8,850 nt of DNA from Kiritimatiellia bacterium (GTDB lineage Bacteria; Verrucomicrobiota; Kiritimatiellia; SLAD01). How positions within the stretch are numbered: the stretch's first letter is position 1; each line of letters opens with the position of its first letter. The stretch spans positions 1-8,850 of the forward strand of contig SLCI01000194.1 in the NCBI GenBank assembly GCA_007125875.1, read 5' to 3'. Positions 1-6,706 of this stretch are shown piece after piece. The position numbers were made by a program, and so were the translations under genes. The notes below the pieces were generated by a model, which saw nothing but the letters and a program-made list of their open reading frames with translations, ran no database searches and was not told where the DNA came from.

Positions 1-3000
1 CGAAGATTGGAGATGAGGCGGTTGCCGCAATTGGCGATCTCTTCATGGACCTCGGATTCGATTGCAAGCGTAACATCGATATTCTGGTGCAGCGCAGCTG
101 TGAACTTATGGGCGGTGTGGCCTCTCTTTATAATCGCTACGATGAACAAAATAAGTCGCTGGTGGTTTGTTCGGGTTTCCATTTGCCGCCGGACATGCCA
201 CGTGTTGACGATGCGGATGGGCATATCTGTCATGATGTGACGATGCACAGCAGTGACCAGACGGTTGTCCTCAACAATTTGGATCAAAGCGATTTCGCGG
301 AGTCTGATCCCAGTGTGCGTAAGTATGGCCTCAAGGCGTATGTCGGGCACCCTGTGCTCCTGCAGGGCAAAGCGCTGGGGGCGTTGGCGGTGGTTTATGC
401 CGAAAACGTTGAGATTTCGGATCGGGATGTGGCTGTTATGCGCATGTTGGCCCGCGCGCTGTCTTTGGAGGAGGAGCGTAGGGCAGCGATCCTGAATCTG
501 AATCGCAGTCAGCGACTGTATGCGACTACCCGAAACATTGCGCATGCCATTGTGCATATGCGTGATCATCAACCGTTAATTGAGCGGATCTGTTATCTGT
601 TGGCGGACACCGTCAATTACAGCGCCGCTTGGATCCTGTTATGGGATGAGGATGGGCAGGTCACGCATTCGGCACAAGCCGGAAGAAGCAGTTCGATTGA
701 TGATATAAAGCAGAGCGTTGCAGGCGGCACTTTGCCGCCTTGCATTAAGCAGGTGCGGAGTACCGAGCGCGTTGTGCCGGTTTCGGAGATGGCCACGCAT
801 TGTGAGCGATGTGCGTTGAAGCAGCCATGTATGGGGCATGGAGCCGTGTCGGCTGGATTGTGGCATCAAGGGCGCTGTCACGGGATGCTGACGGTGCTGG
901 CTTCAGATCAATACGTTGCGAATGCGGAAGAGCATGATTTGTTGGGCGAAGTGGCGGCTGATATTGCTTACGCGCTCAGCGTGATTGAGGTGAATGAACA
1001 ACTCAAGCAGCGCAATGAGTTGTTGGCTGAGCGAGATCAGTTACAAAAGACCCTGCTGGATATGTCCCAAGACCTCATGCAGGCAAAGCCCAGTCGTATT
1101 TCTCACGCCGTGATGACGGTACTGGTGCGGGCGGGGCAGGTGCTTGGTGCAGATCGCGTATATATGTTACGTCGAGATGAGCGGGCGAGTGATCGGGCGA
1201 AATACGAATGGTGTTCGACGGGCGTGACGTCTGGTATGTCGTATTGGACCGATGATGCGTACCAAGCCCTGGAAGCGCTGCTGAAGGGGCATGATTCGAA
1301 GTTGCCCTTGGTGATGAGTGCTGAGGAATCGGCTGCGATCTGTGATCGCCCGGATAAGGCTCGCTTTACGGCTGTGCCGATGCGGAAAGAAGGCGAAATT
1401 TTTGGCGTATTGGTGGTTGATGATCTGACCACGCGAAGCCCGCGCGATTCTGTTCAGCTCGACTTTCTGCGGATCGTAAGCCAGATCATTCAAGCGACGT
1501 TGGCTCGTTTTGCGGCGGAAGCGGCGGTGCGGCGCTTGATTGCCGGCATCGAACAGTCGGGTGAAACAATCGTGATCACGGACGAAACCGGTGCAATCAA
1601 CTATGTGAATCCGGCCTTCACCGAGTTAACCGGATACACCTCTGCGGAGGTGATTGGCCAGAATCCTCGGATTGTGAAGAGCGGACAGCAATCCGCTGAA
1701 GTGTACGAAGACTTATGGCGCACGTTGAAGGCTGGAGAGCGTTGGCAAGGTCGGCTGACGAATCGCACCAAGGCCGGACAGGAATATACGGTGGAGTCCT
1801 CGATCTCACCGGTACGTAATGCGGCTGGTCAGATCACAAATTATGTTGCTGTGCAGCGAGATATTACGGCTGAAATTCAAGAGCTGGCGCATCGCGAAGG
1901 GTTGGAGCAACAGCTGCTGCAGGCGCAAAAAATGGAGGCGGTTGGTCATTTGGCCGGTGGCATCGCGCATGACTACAACAATAGCCTTCAAATCATCCTG
2001 GGCTATGCCGAGCTGGCGACAAAACGTTTATCGGAAGGACATCCCGCGTTGATGGACCTTGCGGAGATCACGAAGGCGTCTAAATATGCGGCCGATCTGA
2101 CCCGCCAGATGCTTGGCTTTGCGCGGCGCCAAATGATCGTTCCGCGTGTGCTGGATTTAAACAAGCTGGTCGTCGACATGCGAAATATGTTGCGCAGTAT
2201 GTTGGGCGAAACCATTGATGTTCGGGTCGAAGGAGCGGATCGCCCGGCTGAGGTCTACATGGATCCCTCCCAGATTCAGCAGATTTTGATGAACCTGGCG
2301 GCGAATAGTCGGGACGCGATGCCTCAGGGCGGAGTCTTTTCAATCAAGATCGATCATTCCGAGATCGATGAAGAGGCCTGCAGTATTTACCCTAACACGG
2401 AGGCGGGCTCGTGCGTGCAGCTCACGATTGCTGATACGGGATCGGGTATTGAGCAAGATGAAATCGATCGTATTTTTGAGCCGTTTTATACGACGAAAGC
2501 GAAAACCAAGGGGACAGGCCTTGGGCTTGCGAATGTGTATGGGATTGTGAATCAAAATAAGGGCATTATTACGGTTAAGAGTGTGATCGGGGAGGGCACA
2601 CAGTTTGATTTATATTTCCCCGTGTCTACGCGCTACGCCACGGTTATTCCTGCGGATCAAGAGCCCGCCGGTGAGGTTGAGACGGGGCATGAGACGATTC
2701 TGGTTGTTGATGATGAGCGGAGCATTGTGAAAACAATGCAGCAGTACTTGCAAGGACAGGGGTATAAGGTCCTGACGGCGTATTCGGGGGAGGAGGCGCT
2801 CGACCTTTCGAATCAGTATGAGGGCCAGATCGACTTGCTGATTACCGATTGTGTGATGACGGGCATGAGTGGACCGGAGTTGGCCAAAAGCTTGGTGAAG
2901 AAGCGGCCCAACCTCCATTGCATTTTTATGTCGGGTTACAGCATGGACCGGATTGAGCTGGCGAATACGGGCGTGCCCAATCCAAGTTTGTTGCCCAAGC

Positions 3001-3071
3001 CGTTTGCCTTAAGCGCCGTCGGTGAAAAACTGCGGGAGCAGTTGACGGGCAAAGCGCCCGCTGAGGTTTAG
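1..3071 (+). CDS. Hybrid sensor histidine kinase, GAF-GAF-GAF-PAS-HisKA-HATPase-REC (5' end outside window)
   Basis: The frame is open from the first full codon at position 3, so the gene begins to the left. The ATG at 45 is an internal methionine or an alternative start. Residues below are counted from that ATG (1008 residues to the TAG). Three GAF-like domains lie at about 1-140, 165-315 and 345-490, and a PAS domain at about 495-610. The HisKA H-box carries the likely phospho-acceptor H642 (IAHDYNN, where families usually have HDFNN). The HATPase domain shows N754 (N box), D797 in DTGSG, a FEPFYTTK box and GTGLGLA from G823. A C-terminal receiver has D889/D890, phospho-acceptor D935 and K985; the usual proline shortly after the Asp is replaced by Thr (VMTGMSG). 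I see no membrane segment, so it is probably a cytoplasmic sensor. The second GAF holds a cysteine cluster, C253-x2-C256-x5-C262-x2-H265. The signal sensed and any partner regulator are not evident. Confidence 0.93.
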   Translation, partial: KIGDEAVAAIGDLFMDLGFDCKRNIDILVQRSCELMGGVASLYNRYDEQNKSLVVCSGFHLPPDMPRVDDADGHICHDVTMHSSDQTVVLNNLDQSDFAESDPSVRKYGLKAYVGHPVLLQGKALGALAVVYAENVEISDRDVAVMRMLARALSLEEERRAAILNLNRSQRLYATTRNIAHAIVHMRDHQPLIERICYLLADTVNYSAAWILLWDEDGQVTHSAQAGRSSSIDDIKQSVAGGTLPPCIKQVRSTERVVPVSEMATHCERCALKQPCMGHGAVSAGLWHQGRCHGMLTVLASDQYVANAEEHDLLGEVAADIAYALSVIEVNEQLKQRNELLAERDQLQKTLLDMSQDLMQAKPSRISHAVMTVLVRAGQVLGADRVYMLRRDERASDRAKYEWCSTGVTSGMSYWTDDAYQALEALLKGHDSKLPLVMSAEESAAICDRPDKARFTAVPMRKEGEIFGVLVVDDLTTRSPRDSVQLDFLRIVSQIIQATLARFAAEAAVRRLIAGIEQSGETIVITDETGAINYVNPAFTELTGYTSAEVIGQNPRIVKSGQQSAEVYEDLWRTLKAGERWQGRLTNRTKAGQEYTVESSISPVRNAAGQITNYVAVQRDITAEIQELAHREGLEQQLLQAQKMEAVGHLAGGIAHDYNNSLQIILGYAELATKRLSEGHPALMDLAEITKASKYAADLTRQMLGFARRQMIVPRVLDLNKLVVDMRNMLRSMLGETIDVRVEGADRPAEVYMDPSQIQQILMNLAANSRDAMPQGGVFSIKIDHSEIDEEACSIYPNTEAGSCVQLTIADTGSGIEQDEIDRIFEPFYTTKAKTKGTGLGLANVYGIVNQNKGIITVKSVIGEGTQFDLYFPVSTRYATVIPADQEPAGEVETGHETILVVDDERSIVKTMQQYLQGQGYKVLTAYSGEEALDLSNQYEGQIDLLITDCVMTGMSGPELAKSLVKKRPNLHCIFMSGYSMDRIELANTGVPNPSLLPKPFALSAVGEKLREQLTGKAPAEV

Positions 3072-3116
3072 TTTTGGAGTTGGAGCTTCGCTGTCGCCTG
3101 CGCTATCGTCTCGGGC

Positions 3117-3458
3117 ATGTCGCCATCTCGAACAGAACTGGAACATTCATTGGCTACGGCCAAAGCCCAGCGAGGAGTAACCTACTGCTTGCTTGCTAAT
3201 TTGCTGTGGCCGATGTTTCCGCCGCTCTTCCTGGTCCTCTTGCCTTTTCGTGTATTCTATACGTATCGCTTGGCTAATCTGATCCGGATTGGGTACGCCC
3301 CGATCTGGGTGGTTGGCATGTTTATCCCGTTTGTTGATTTGCTGCTGCTCTTCCTGTTGGCGCGCGAATCGTCAGCCCTGATGCGGGAGCGCGGTTTTCA
3401 GGTTGGCTTCTTCGGTGCGGACATTGATGCGATTCGCGCCGCGCTGGATGCCACCTGA
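3117..3458 (+). CDS. Small two-helix membrane protein of unknown function
   Basis: I do not recognise this 113-residue protein. It has a short polar N terminus, a hydrophobic segment at about 21-44 (rich in Leu, Pro and Phe), a basic loop with R45, R51 and R57, a second hydrophobic segment at about 61-82, and a charged C-terminal tail (LMRERGFQVGFFGADIDAI). Two inner-membrane helices with both ends on the same side are the simplest reading. The ATG at 3117 is the first usual start codon after the kinase stop, 45 bases away and in the same reading frame. The start has no convincing Shine-Dalgarno sequence, so translation may depend on the upstream gene. The position suggests co-transcription with the kinase, but no function follows from that. 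The composition and well-formed membrane segments favour a real gene. Confidence 0.65.
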   Translation: MSPSRTELEHSLATAKAQRGVTYCLLANLLWPMFPPLFLVLLPFRVFYTYRLANLIRIGYAPIWVVGMFIPFVDLLLLFLLARESSALMRERGFQVGFFGADIDAIRAALDAT

Positions 3459-3506
3459 TACCAGCTGCTATAACTTTTAGGTGCGTTCTCAGGGTGCCAC
3501 AGCTTG

Positions 3507-3526
3507 TCCGCCGTAGCCTTGGCGGA
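3507..3526. repeat. Possible dispersed palindromic repeat
   Basis: TCCGCC (3507-3512) and GGCGGA (3521-3526) are perfect inverted copies around the 8-base spacer GTAGCCTT. The block GTCCGCCGTAGCCTTGGCGG resembles short dispersed repeats that I recall from intergenic regions of Verrucomicrobia and Kiritimatiellota genomes. There is only one copy in this window, so the repeat status is inference from memory. Confidence 0.4.
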
Positions 3527-3586
3527 GGGCGCAAGGTTGCCCTTCCGGTACAGGCTAAGCAGAACCAGTTACTGCAGAAGCATTCC

Positions 3587-3606
3587 GGACGTGCTCCGTC
3601 ACGTCC
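3587..3606. repeat. Perfect 7-bp hairpin in the spacer
   Basis: GGACGTG (3587-3593) pairs with CACGTCC (3600-3606) around a 6-base loop CTCCGT. No T-run follows on either strand. It could be a 3'-UTR structure, an operator-like site or chance. Confidence 0.4.
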
Positions 3607-3658
3607 TCGGAGAATAGGCCGAAAAGTATTGGAAACAGGTGTGAACTATTTTAGGCAC

Positions 3659-3690
3659 AAAAAAACCCTGCCCCGAAGGGCAGGGTTTTT
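3659..3690 (-). terminator. Intrinsic terminator of the nitrogen cluster, probably bidirectional
   Basis: CCCTGCCC (3666-3673) pairs perfectly with GGGCAGGG (3678-3685) around a 4-base loop, and A/T pairs extend the stem on both sides. On the minus strand the loop reads TTCG closed by C and G, the very stable UUCG tetraloop, and the stem is followed by seven Ts. It starts about 20 bases after the TAA of the beta-barrel gene. On the plus strand the stem is followed by TTTTTATT, so it can also stop transcripts arriving from the kinase side. Confidence 0.93.
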
Positions 3691-3709
3691 ATTGATCGTT
3701 GTGATCGGA

Positions 3710-4480
3710 TTAGAACGTGTAGTACACGCCAGCACCGAAGACAAAGTCTTCACGAACGGCTTCGCTCGGCAGCACATCGGTATCCAATGAGCCAACGTAG
3801 TTAGCGAAGAGACCGACATCGAGGCCGTCCAAGACAGCGTAATCAGCGGTCAAGCCGATCAAGTAGTCATGCATGCCATCTTTGCCGGACGCCGTGGCGC
3901 CTTTGCCGCCCCATGCGATGGAACCGTTGATGCCGAGGGTCAGGTCATCAATGACTTCATAGCCGTAATCGGCGGCGAGTACGATGTATGTCGCATCGCT
4001 TGCTGCGACATTCTGGTAGAGGGTCAAGGACAAGCCAAGACCTTCAACATCGGTGCCGAGGCTGACATAGATGTCGCGATCAGCTGCAGCAACAACGCTA
4101 ACGTCGCCATCTTCGCTTACCGCTGCATCACCATAGCCCGGGAACATATATTCAATGTAACCCAAGGTTACGCTGGCGACATCGAGGTCGAGCGTGTATG
4201 AGATGTCAAAATTGATTTCGGAGAATTGACGCTCAGCAAAAGCACCGTCGTCATCGCCCAAATCAAAATTGGCCCAAACTTCCAGTGCGAAGCCGCTATC
4301 ATGCTCAACCAGGACAGACGGCTGAATGACCGCATCCTCGTTGATGGTGATACCGCGCCACACATAGGACGAGGCCACATCTGCACCAATGGTCACGTCG
4401 GCAGCGTTTACAGCGGCCGGACCGACCAACAACATACCAGCCAAAAGGCCGGATCCAACTACCTTACTTGCTTTACTCAT
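3710..4480 (-). CDS. TorF/Gcw_chp-type outer-membrane beta-barrel protein (putative porin)
   Basis: The 256-residue product has a clear signal peptide (basic start with K3 and K6, hydrophobic stretch 7-24, likely cleavage after VNA at residue 26). The mature part alternates polar and hydrophobic residues in strand-like runs, is strongly acidic and Gly/Ala-rich, and ends in an aromatic Phe (VYYTF), typical of barrels assembled in the outer membrane. The early SSYVWRG motif (residues 37-43) matches the S-x-YV-x-RG signature of the TIGR02001/Gcw_chp family, also called TorF-family putative porins, and the length fits. From memory, relatives sit beside glnK-amtB in betaproteobacteria such as Herbaspirillum (nlmA). 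Here it follows amtB and glnK, suggesting outer-membrane passage of ammonium or another nitrogen solute; the substrate is unproven. The start is fixed by AGGAGG seven bases before the ATG. Confidence 0.85.
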   Translation of the reverse strand: MSKASKVVGSGLLAGMLLVGPAAVNAADVTIGADVASSYVWRGITINEDAVIQPSVLVEHDSGFALEVWANFDLGDDDGAFAERQFSEINFDISYTLDLDVASVTLGYIEYMFPGYGDAAVSEDGDVSVVAAADRDIYVSLGTDVEGLGLSLTLYQNVAASDATYIVLAADYGYEVIDDLTLGINGSIAWGGKGATASGKDGMHDYLIGLTADYAVLDGLDVGLFANYVGSLDTDVLPSEAVREDFVFGAGVYYTF

Positions 4481-4673
4481 GCTTTTTCCTCCTGCATTCA
4501 GATCGCATGATGCCCATCACCAATTGATCTTCTGCGTATTATTTGAATTTTTCGCTGGGGTGCAACTTAAATTGATCAATATAATCCGGATGCTGCACCG
4601 GCCACTCCCACATCAATCCCCCAGAATTTGATGCGTTCGTGCACTGCCGATACAACATCCGGACATAGTTTAC
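4481..4673 (-). other. Leader region between glnK and the barrel gene
   Basis: At 193 bases this gap is much longer than the amtB-glnK gap. It contains no gene. It holds a possible sigma-70-type promoter, the perfect palindrome ATTGATCAAT (4571-4580) with a second AATTGATC at 4522-4529, and the inverted pair TCCGGATG (4585-4592) and CATCCGGA (4656-4663). No classical terminator follows glnK, so read-through into the barrel gene is possible alongside separate initiation. Confidence 0.5.
4538..4565 (-). promoter_or_regulatory. Candidate sigma-70-type promoter for the beta-barrel gene
   Basis: On the minus strand a -35-like TTGCAC (4565-4560) and a -10-like AATAAT (4543-4538, five of six matches to TATAAT) are separated by 16 bases. 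The -35 match is poor beyond TTG. The ATTGATCAAT palindrome lies just upstream, where a regulator could bind. The expected leader would be about 50 bases. Confidence 0.3.
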
Positions 4674-5018
4674 TTAGCTTCCGATGGCGTCTTTACCTTT
4701 TTCCCCAGTACGAATGCGGATGCATTCGGTGAGGTCCGAGATGAAGATTTTGCCATCACCGATCTTGCCGGTGCGGGCGCCCTTGATGATTGCATCGACA
4801 GCGCCATCAACGAATTCATCGTTCACGGCTACCTCGATACGAACCTTCTTGAGCAGGTTGACCTCGATATCCGAGCCGCGATAGCTCTCGTGGTAACCCT
4901 TTTGCTGGCCGCAACCCAGCGCGTTCATCACGGACAAGCGGTAGACCTCATTTTCGTACAAGGACTGCTTAACCGCGTTCAAGCGCTCCGGCTGAATATA
5001 TGCCACAATCAGTTTCAT
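4674..5018 (-). CDS. glnK: PII nitrogen regulatory protein, GlnK type, lacking Tyr51
   Basis: This 114-residue protein is a full-length PII signal transducer, a cytoplasmic trimer that binds ATP/ADP and 2-oxoglutarate and blocks AmtB through its T-loop. Visible family features are the N-terminal MKLIVAYIQP strand, Q39-K40-G41 at the T-loop base, Y46-R47-G48, K58, the C-terminal signature TGKIGDGKIF (residues 83-92) and the ATP-loop residues R101 and R103 in RIRTGEKG. R47, which plugs the AmtB pore in the E. coli GlnK-AmtB complex, is present. The residue at 51, tyrosine in uridylylated PII proteins, is isoleucine (RGSDIEV), so the classical GlnD modification site is missing. S49, the site phosphorylated in cyanobacterial PII, is present, but that does not show it is used. 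Residue 9 is Gln instead of the common Lys. It lies 34 bases downstream of amtB with AGGAGA before the ATG, which indicates one transcript. Confidence 0.95.
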   Translation of the reverse strand: MKLIVAYIQPERLNAVKQSLYENEVYRLSVMNALGCGQQKGYHESYRGSDIEVNLLKKVRIEVAVNDEFVDGAVDAIIKGARTGKIGDGKIFISDLTECIRIRTGEKGKDAIGS

Positions 5019-5052
5019 TCTTTTTCTCCTGTTATTGCGTGATCTGTCTCAA

Positions 5053-6378
5053 TCACTGCGTGGTGTAGATCTCAAACCCAGAATAAGCTTCCATGCCATG
5101 CTCACCAATGTCCAGACCGACGAGCTCTTCGGCCTCGCTGACGCGCAGACCGATGGTGGCTTTCACTAGTCCGAAGATCAGCAGAGCGGCGGCGAAGGCG
5201 ACAACGCCATACGCGACAACACCGATCAACTGAGTGGCGAAGGAGAATTCCGAGCTGAAGATACCCACAGCCAGCGTACCCCAGATGCCGCAGATCAAGT
5301 GCACGGAAATCGCACCCACCGGATCGTCCAGTTTCGCGCGGTCCAAGCCAATCACAGAGACCACCACGATCAAGCCCGCGATGAAGCCGATGATCACGGC
5401 GCTGGTCACGCTGACCACGTCTGCGCCTGCGGTGATGCCCACCAAGCCGGCCAAGGCGCCGTTCAGGGCCATCGTCAAGTCAGGCTTCTTCTGGATGATC
5501 CACGACAAGATCATGGCACCCATTACGCCTGCAGAAGCGGCGATCGCCGTGGTGACGAATACGAAGGAAACCATTTCGGGATCAGCCGAAAGAACCGATC
5601 CACCGTTAAATCCGAACCAGCCGAGCCAGAGCAGGAATACACCGATCGTGGCCAGCGGCATGTTGTGACCCATGATGGGTTTGATGGAGCCATTGACATA
5701 TTTGCCAAGACGCGGGCCGAGCAAAATAACACCGGCCAAAGCAGCCCAGCCGCCAACGGAGTGAACGAGGGTCGAGCCAGCGAAGTCATAGAAGCCGCGG
5801 TCATCCAGCCAGCCGCCACCCCACTGCCAGCTACCCAGCCAAGGATAGACGAAGGCCACGTAAAGTGTTGTTACGATCAGGAAACTGTGCAGCTTGATAC
5901 GCTCAGCGACAGCACCTGAAACAATCGTGGCGGCGGTCGCGGCGAACATGGCCTGGAAGATGAAGTCTGTCCAGTAGGTGTAGGCCTGAATGCCGTCATC
6001 GATATAGACATTGTCGTATAATTCGCCAATGCCGAAACCTCCAAATCCGAAGAAGAGTCCGATCGTGAATTCTTCCGGATACATGAGGTTGAAACCGACC
6101 AGCGCATACGTCAGGATGCCGATCGAGATGATTGCAGTGTTCTTGAACAAGATGTTCACTGTGTTCTTCGCCCGGGTCATACCGGCTTCGAGCGATGCGA
6201 AGCCGAGATGCATGAGGAAGACCAGAAACGTGGCGACTAGCATCCACGTATTGCTGGCCCAAAACATGGCATCAGCACCGGACTGCTCGGCGACTTCACC
6301 AGCCAAACCTGCAACGGGCAAGCCAAACATAGCGAAGACGCATAATAGCAGGACCGTAGATAAAACGGATTTGCTCAT
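5053..6378 (-). CDS. amtB: Ammonium transporter, Amt family
   Basis: This 441-residue Amt/Mep/Rh-family protein conducts ammonium through the inner membrane as a trimer. It starts with a signal peptide (residues 1 to about 26), as E. coli AmtB does, followed by about eleven hydrophobic helices and a short cytoplasmic tail ending at 441. The key residues can be placed against E. coli AmtB: the Phe gate F145 (F107) and F257 (F215), W186 and S261 for the outer site (W148, S219), D198 of the DFAG motif (D160), and the twin pore histidines H206 and H360 (H168, H318). All are conserved, so a working channel is expected. The start is supported by AAGGAGA about eight bases before the ATG. It is the first gene of amtB-glnK-barrel, the reverse of the more common glnK-amtB order. 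A sigma-54 promoter lies about 70 bases upstream. Confidence 0.96.
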   Translation of the reverse strand: MSKSVLSTVLLLCVFAMFGLPVAGLAGEVAEQSGADAMFWASNTWMLVATFLVFLMHLGFASLEAGMTRAKNTVNILFKNTAIISIGILTYALVGFNLMYPEEFTIGLFFGFGGFGIGELYDNVYIDDGIQAYTYWTDFIFQAMFAATAATIVSGAVAERIKLHSFLIVTTLYVAFVYPWLGSWQWGGGWLDDRGFYDFAGSTLVHSVGGWAALAGVILLGPRLGKYVNGSIKPIMGHNMPLATIGVFLLWLGWFGFNGGSVLSADPEMVSFVFVTTAIAASAGVMGAMILSWIIQKKPDLTMALNGALAGLVGITAGADVVSVTSAVIIGFIAGLIVVVSVIGLDRAKLDDPVGAISVHLICGIWGTLAVGIFSSEFSFATQLIGVVAYGVVAFAAALLIFGLVKATIGLRVSEAEELVGLDIGEHGMEAYSGFEIYTTQ

Positions 6379-6449
6379 TTGATGTTCTCCTTACATTGAT
6401 GATGAATTGACGCAATACACACCCTGCGCATCGCGGTGGCTAGTGAGTG

Positions 6450-6465
6450 AGCAGCTATCATGCCA
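6450..6465 (-). promoter_or_regulatory. Sigma-54 (-24/-12) promoter of amtB-glnK
   Basis: The minus strand reads TGGCATG-ATAG-CTGCT, against the consensus TGGCACG-N4-TTGCW. GG and GC have the required 10-base spacing, and only two conserved positions differ (T for C and C for T). The preceding base is T, as the consensus prefers. A start near 6440 would give a leader of about 60 bases before the amtB ATG. This implies activation by an enhancer-binding protein such as NtrC. I did not find a convincing GCACC-N-GGTGC NtrC palindrome upstream. Confidence 0.75.
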
Positions 6466-6556
6466 ACAAGGCCGGGCGAATGGCTGAGAGACCGAATCCG
6501 GCCCATTCACCCCAATAATTTCATAAATGAAGGTTAAACATTCTTAAAATACACAT

Positions 6557-6565
6557 TGGTATAAA
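6557..6565 (+). promoter_or_regulatory. Possible extended -10 element
   Basis: TGGTATAAA at 6557-6565 fits an extended -10 box (TG-N-TATAAT, five of six in the hexamer). No good -35 hexamer lies at the normal distance. It would give a leader of more than 250 bases to the peptide-binding gene, so its use is doubtful. Confidence 0.2.
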
Positions 6566-6588
6566 AGGGGATTAAAATCACCAAAAAT

Positions 6589-6620
6589 GTATTAACTCTA
6601 TAAGTTTAATACAATATTGT
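6589..6620. repeat. AT-rich inverted repeat and palindrome, possible operator
   Basis: GTATTAA (6589-6595) and TTAATAC (6606-6612) are perfect inverted copies around 10 bases. The perfect 10-base palindrome ACAATATTGT (6611-6620) overlaps the right arm. In AT-rich DNA some palindromes arise by chance, but the pairing of two in 32 bases between divergent genes suggests a regulator site. Confidence 0.3.
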
Positions 6621-6706
6621 TACTTTTTGGGGTGGTTTGTTCGTGGGGGAAGTTTCGGCCAAGGGTGTGCCGGGCTATCTGGTCGATGTTGGCCCAGAAA
6701 ATGGCA

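Larger units (their letters stand above)
3459..3658. other. Spacer between convergent genes, with two hairpins
   Basis: This stretch separates the end of the small membrane protein gene from the terminator. I see no convincing gene; the open frame across it reads into the antisense of the barrel gene and has no protein-like pattern. It contains a short inverted repeat at 3507-3526 and a perfect 7-base-pair stem at 3587-3606, described separately. Neither is followed by a T-run, so neither looks like an intrinsic terminator. Confidence 0.6.

Noticed and set aside
161..173. 13-base match GGTGGTTTGTTCG, also at 6631-6643
   Set aside because: One 13-base match is about what chance gives in a window of this size, and one copy is inside a coding region.
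3494..3790. 98-residue plus-strand open frame spanning the terminator
   Set aside because: It crosses the terminator hairpin and reads into the antisense of the barrel gene; the composition is not protein-like.
5299..5919. 206-residue open frame on the plus strand opposite amtB
   Set aside because: It is the antisense of a well-supported amtB; the protein is full of Asp, His, Gln and Arg with no fold-like pattern.
6470..6520. GGCCGG/CCGGCC and GAATGG/CCATTC pairs as an NtrC site or riboswitch
   Set aside because: The pairs cross rather than nest, do not match the NtrC consensus, and lie upstream of the amtB transcription start predicted from the sigma-54 element.
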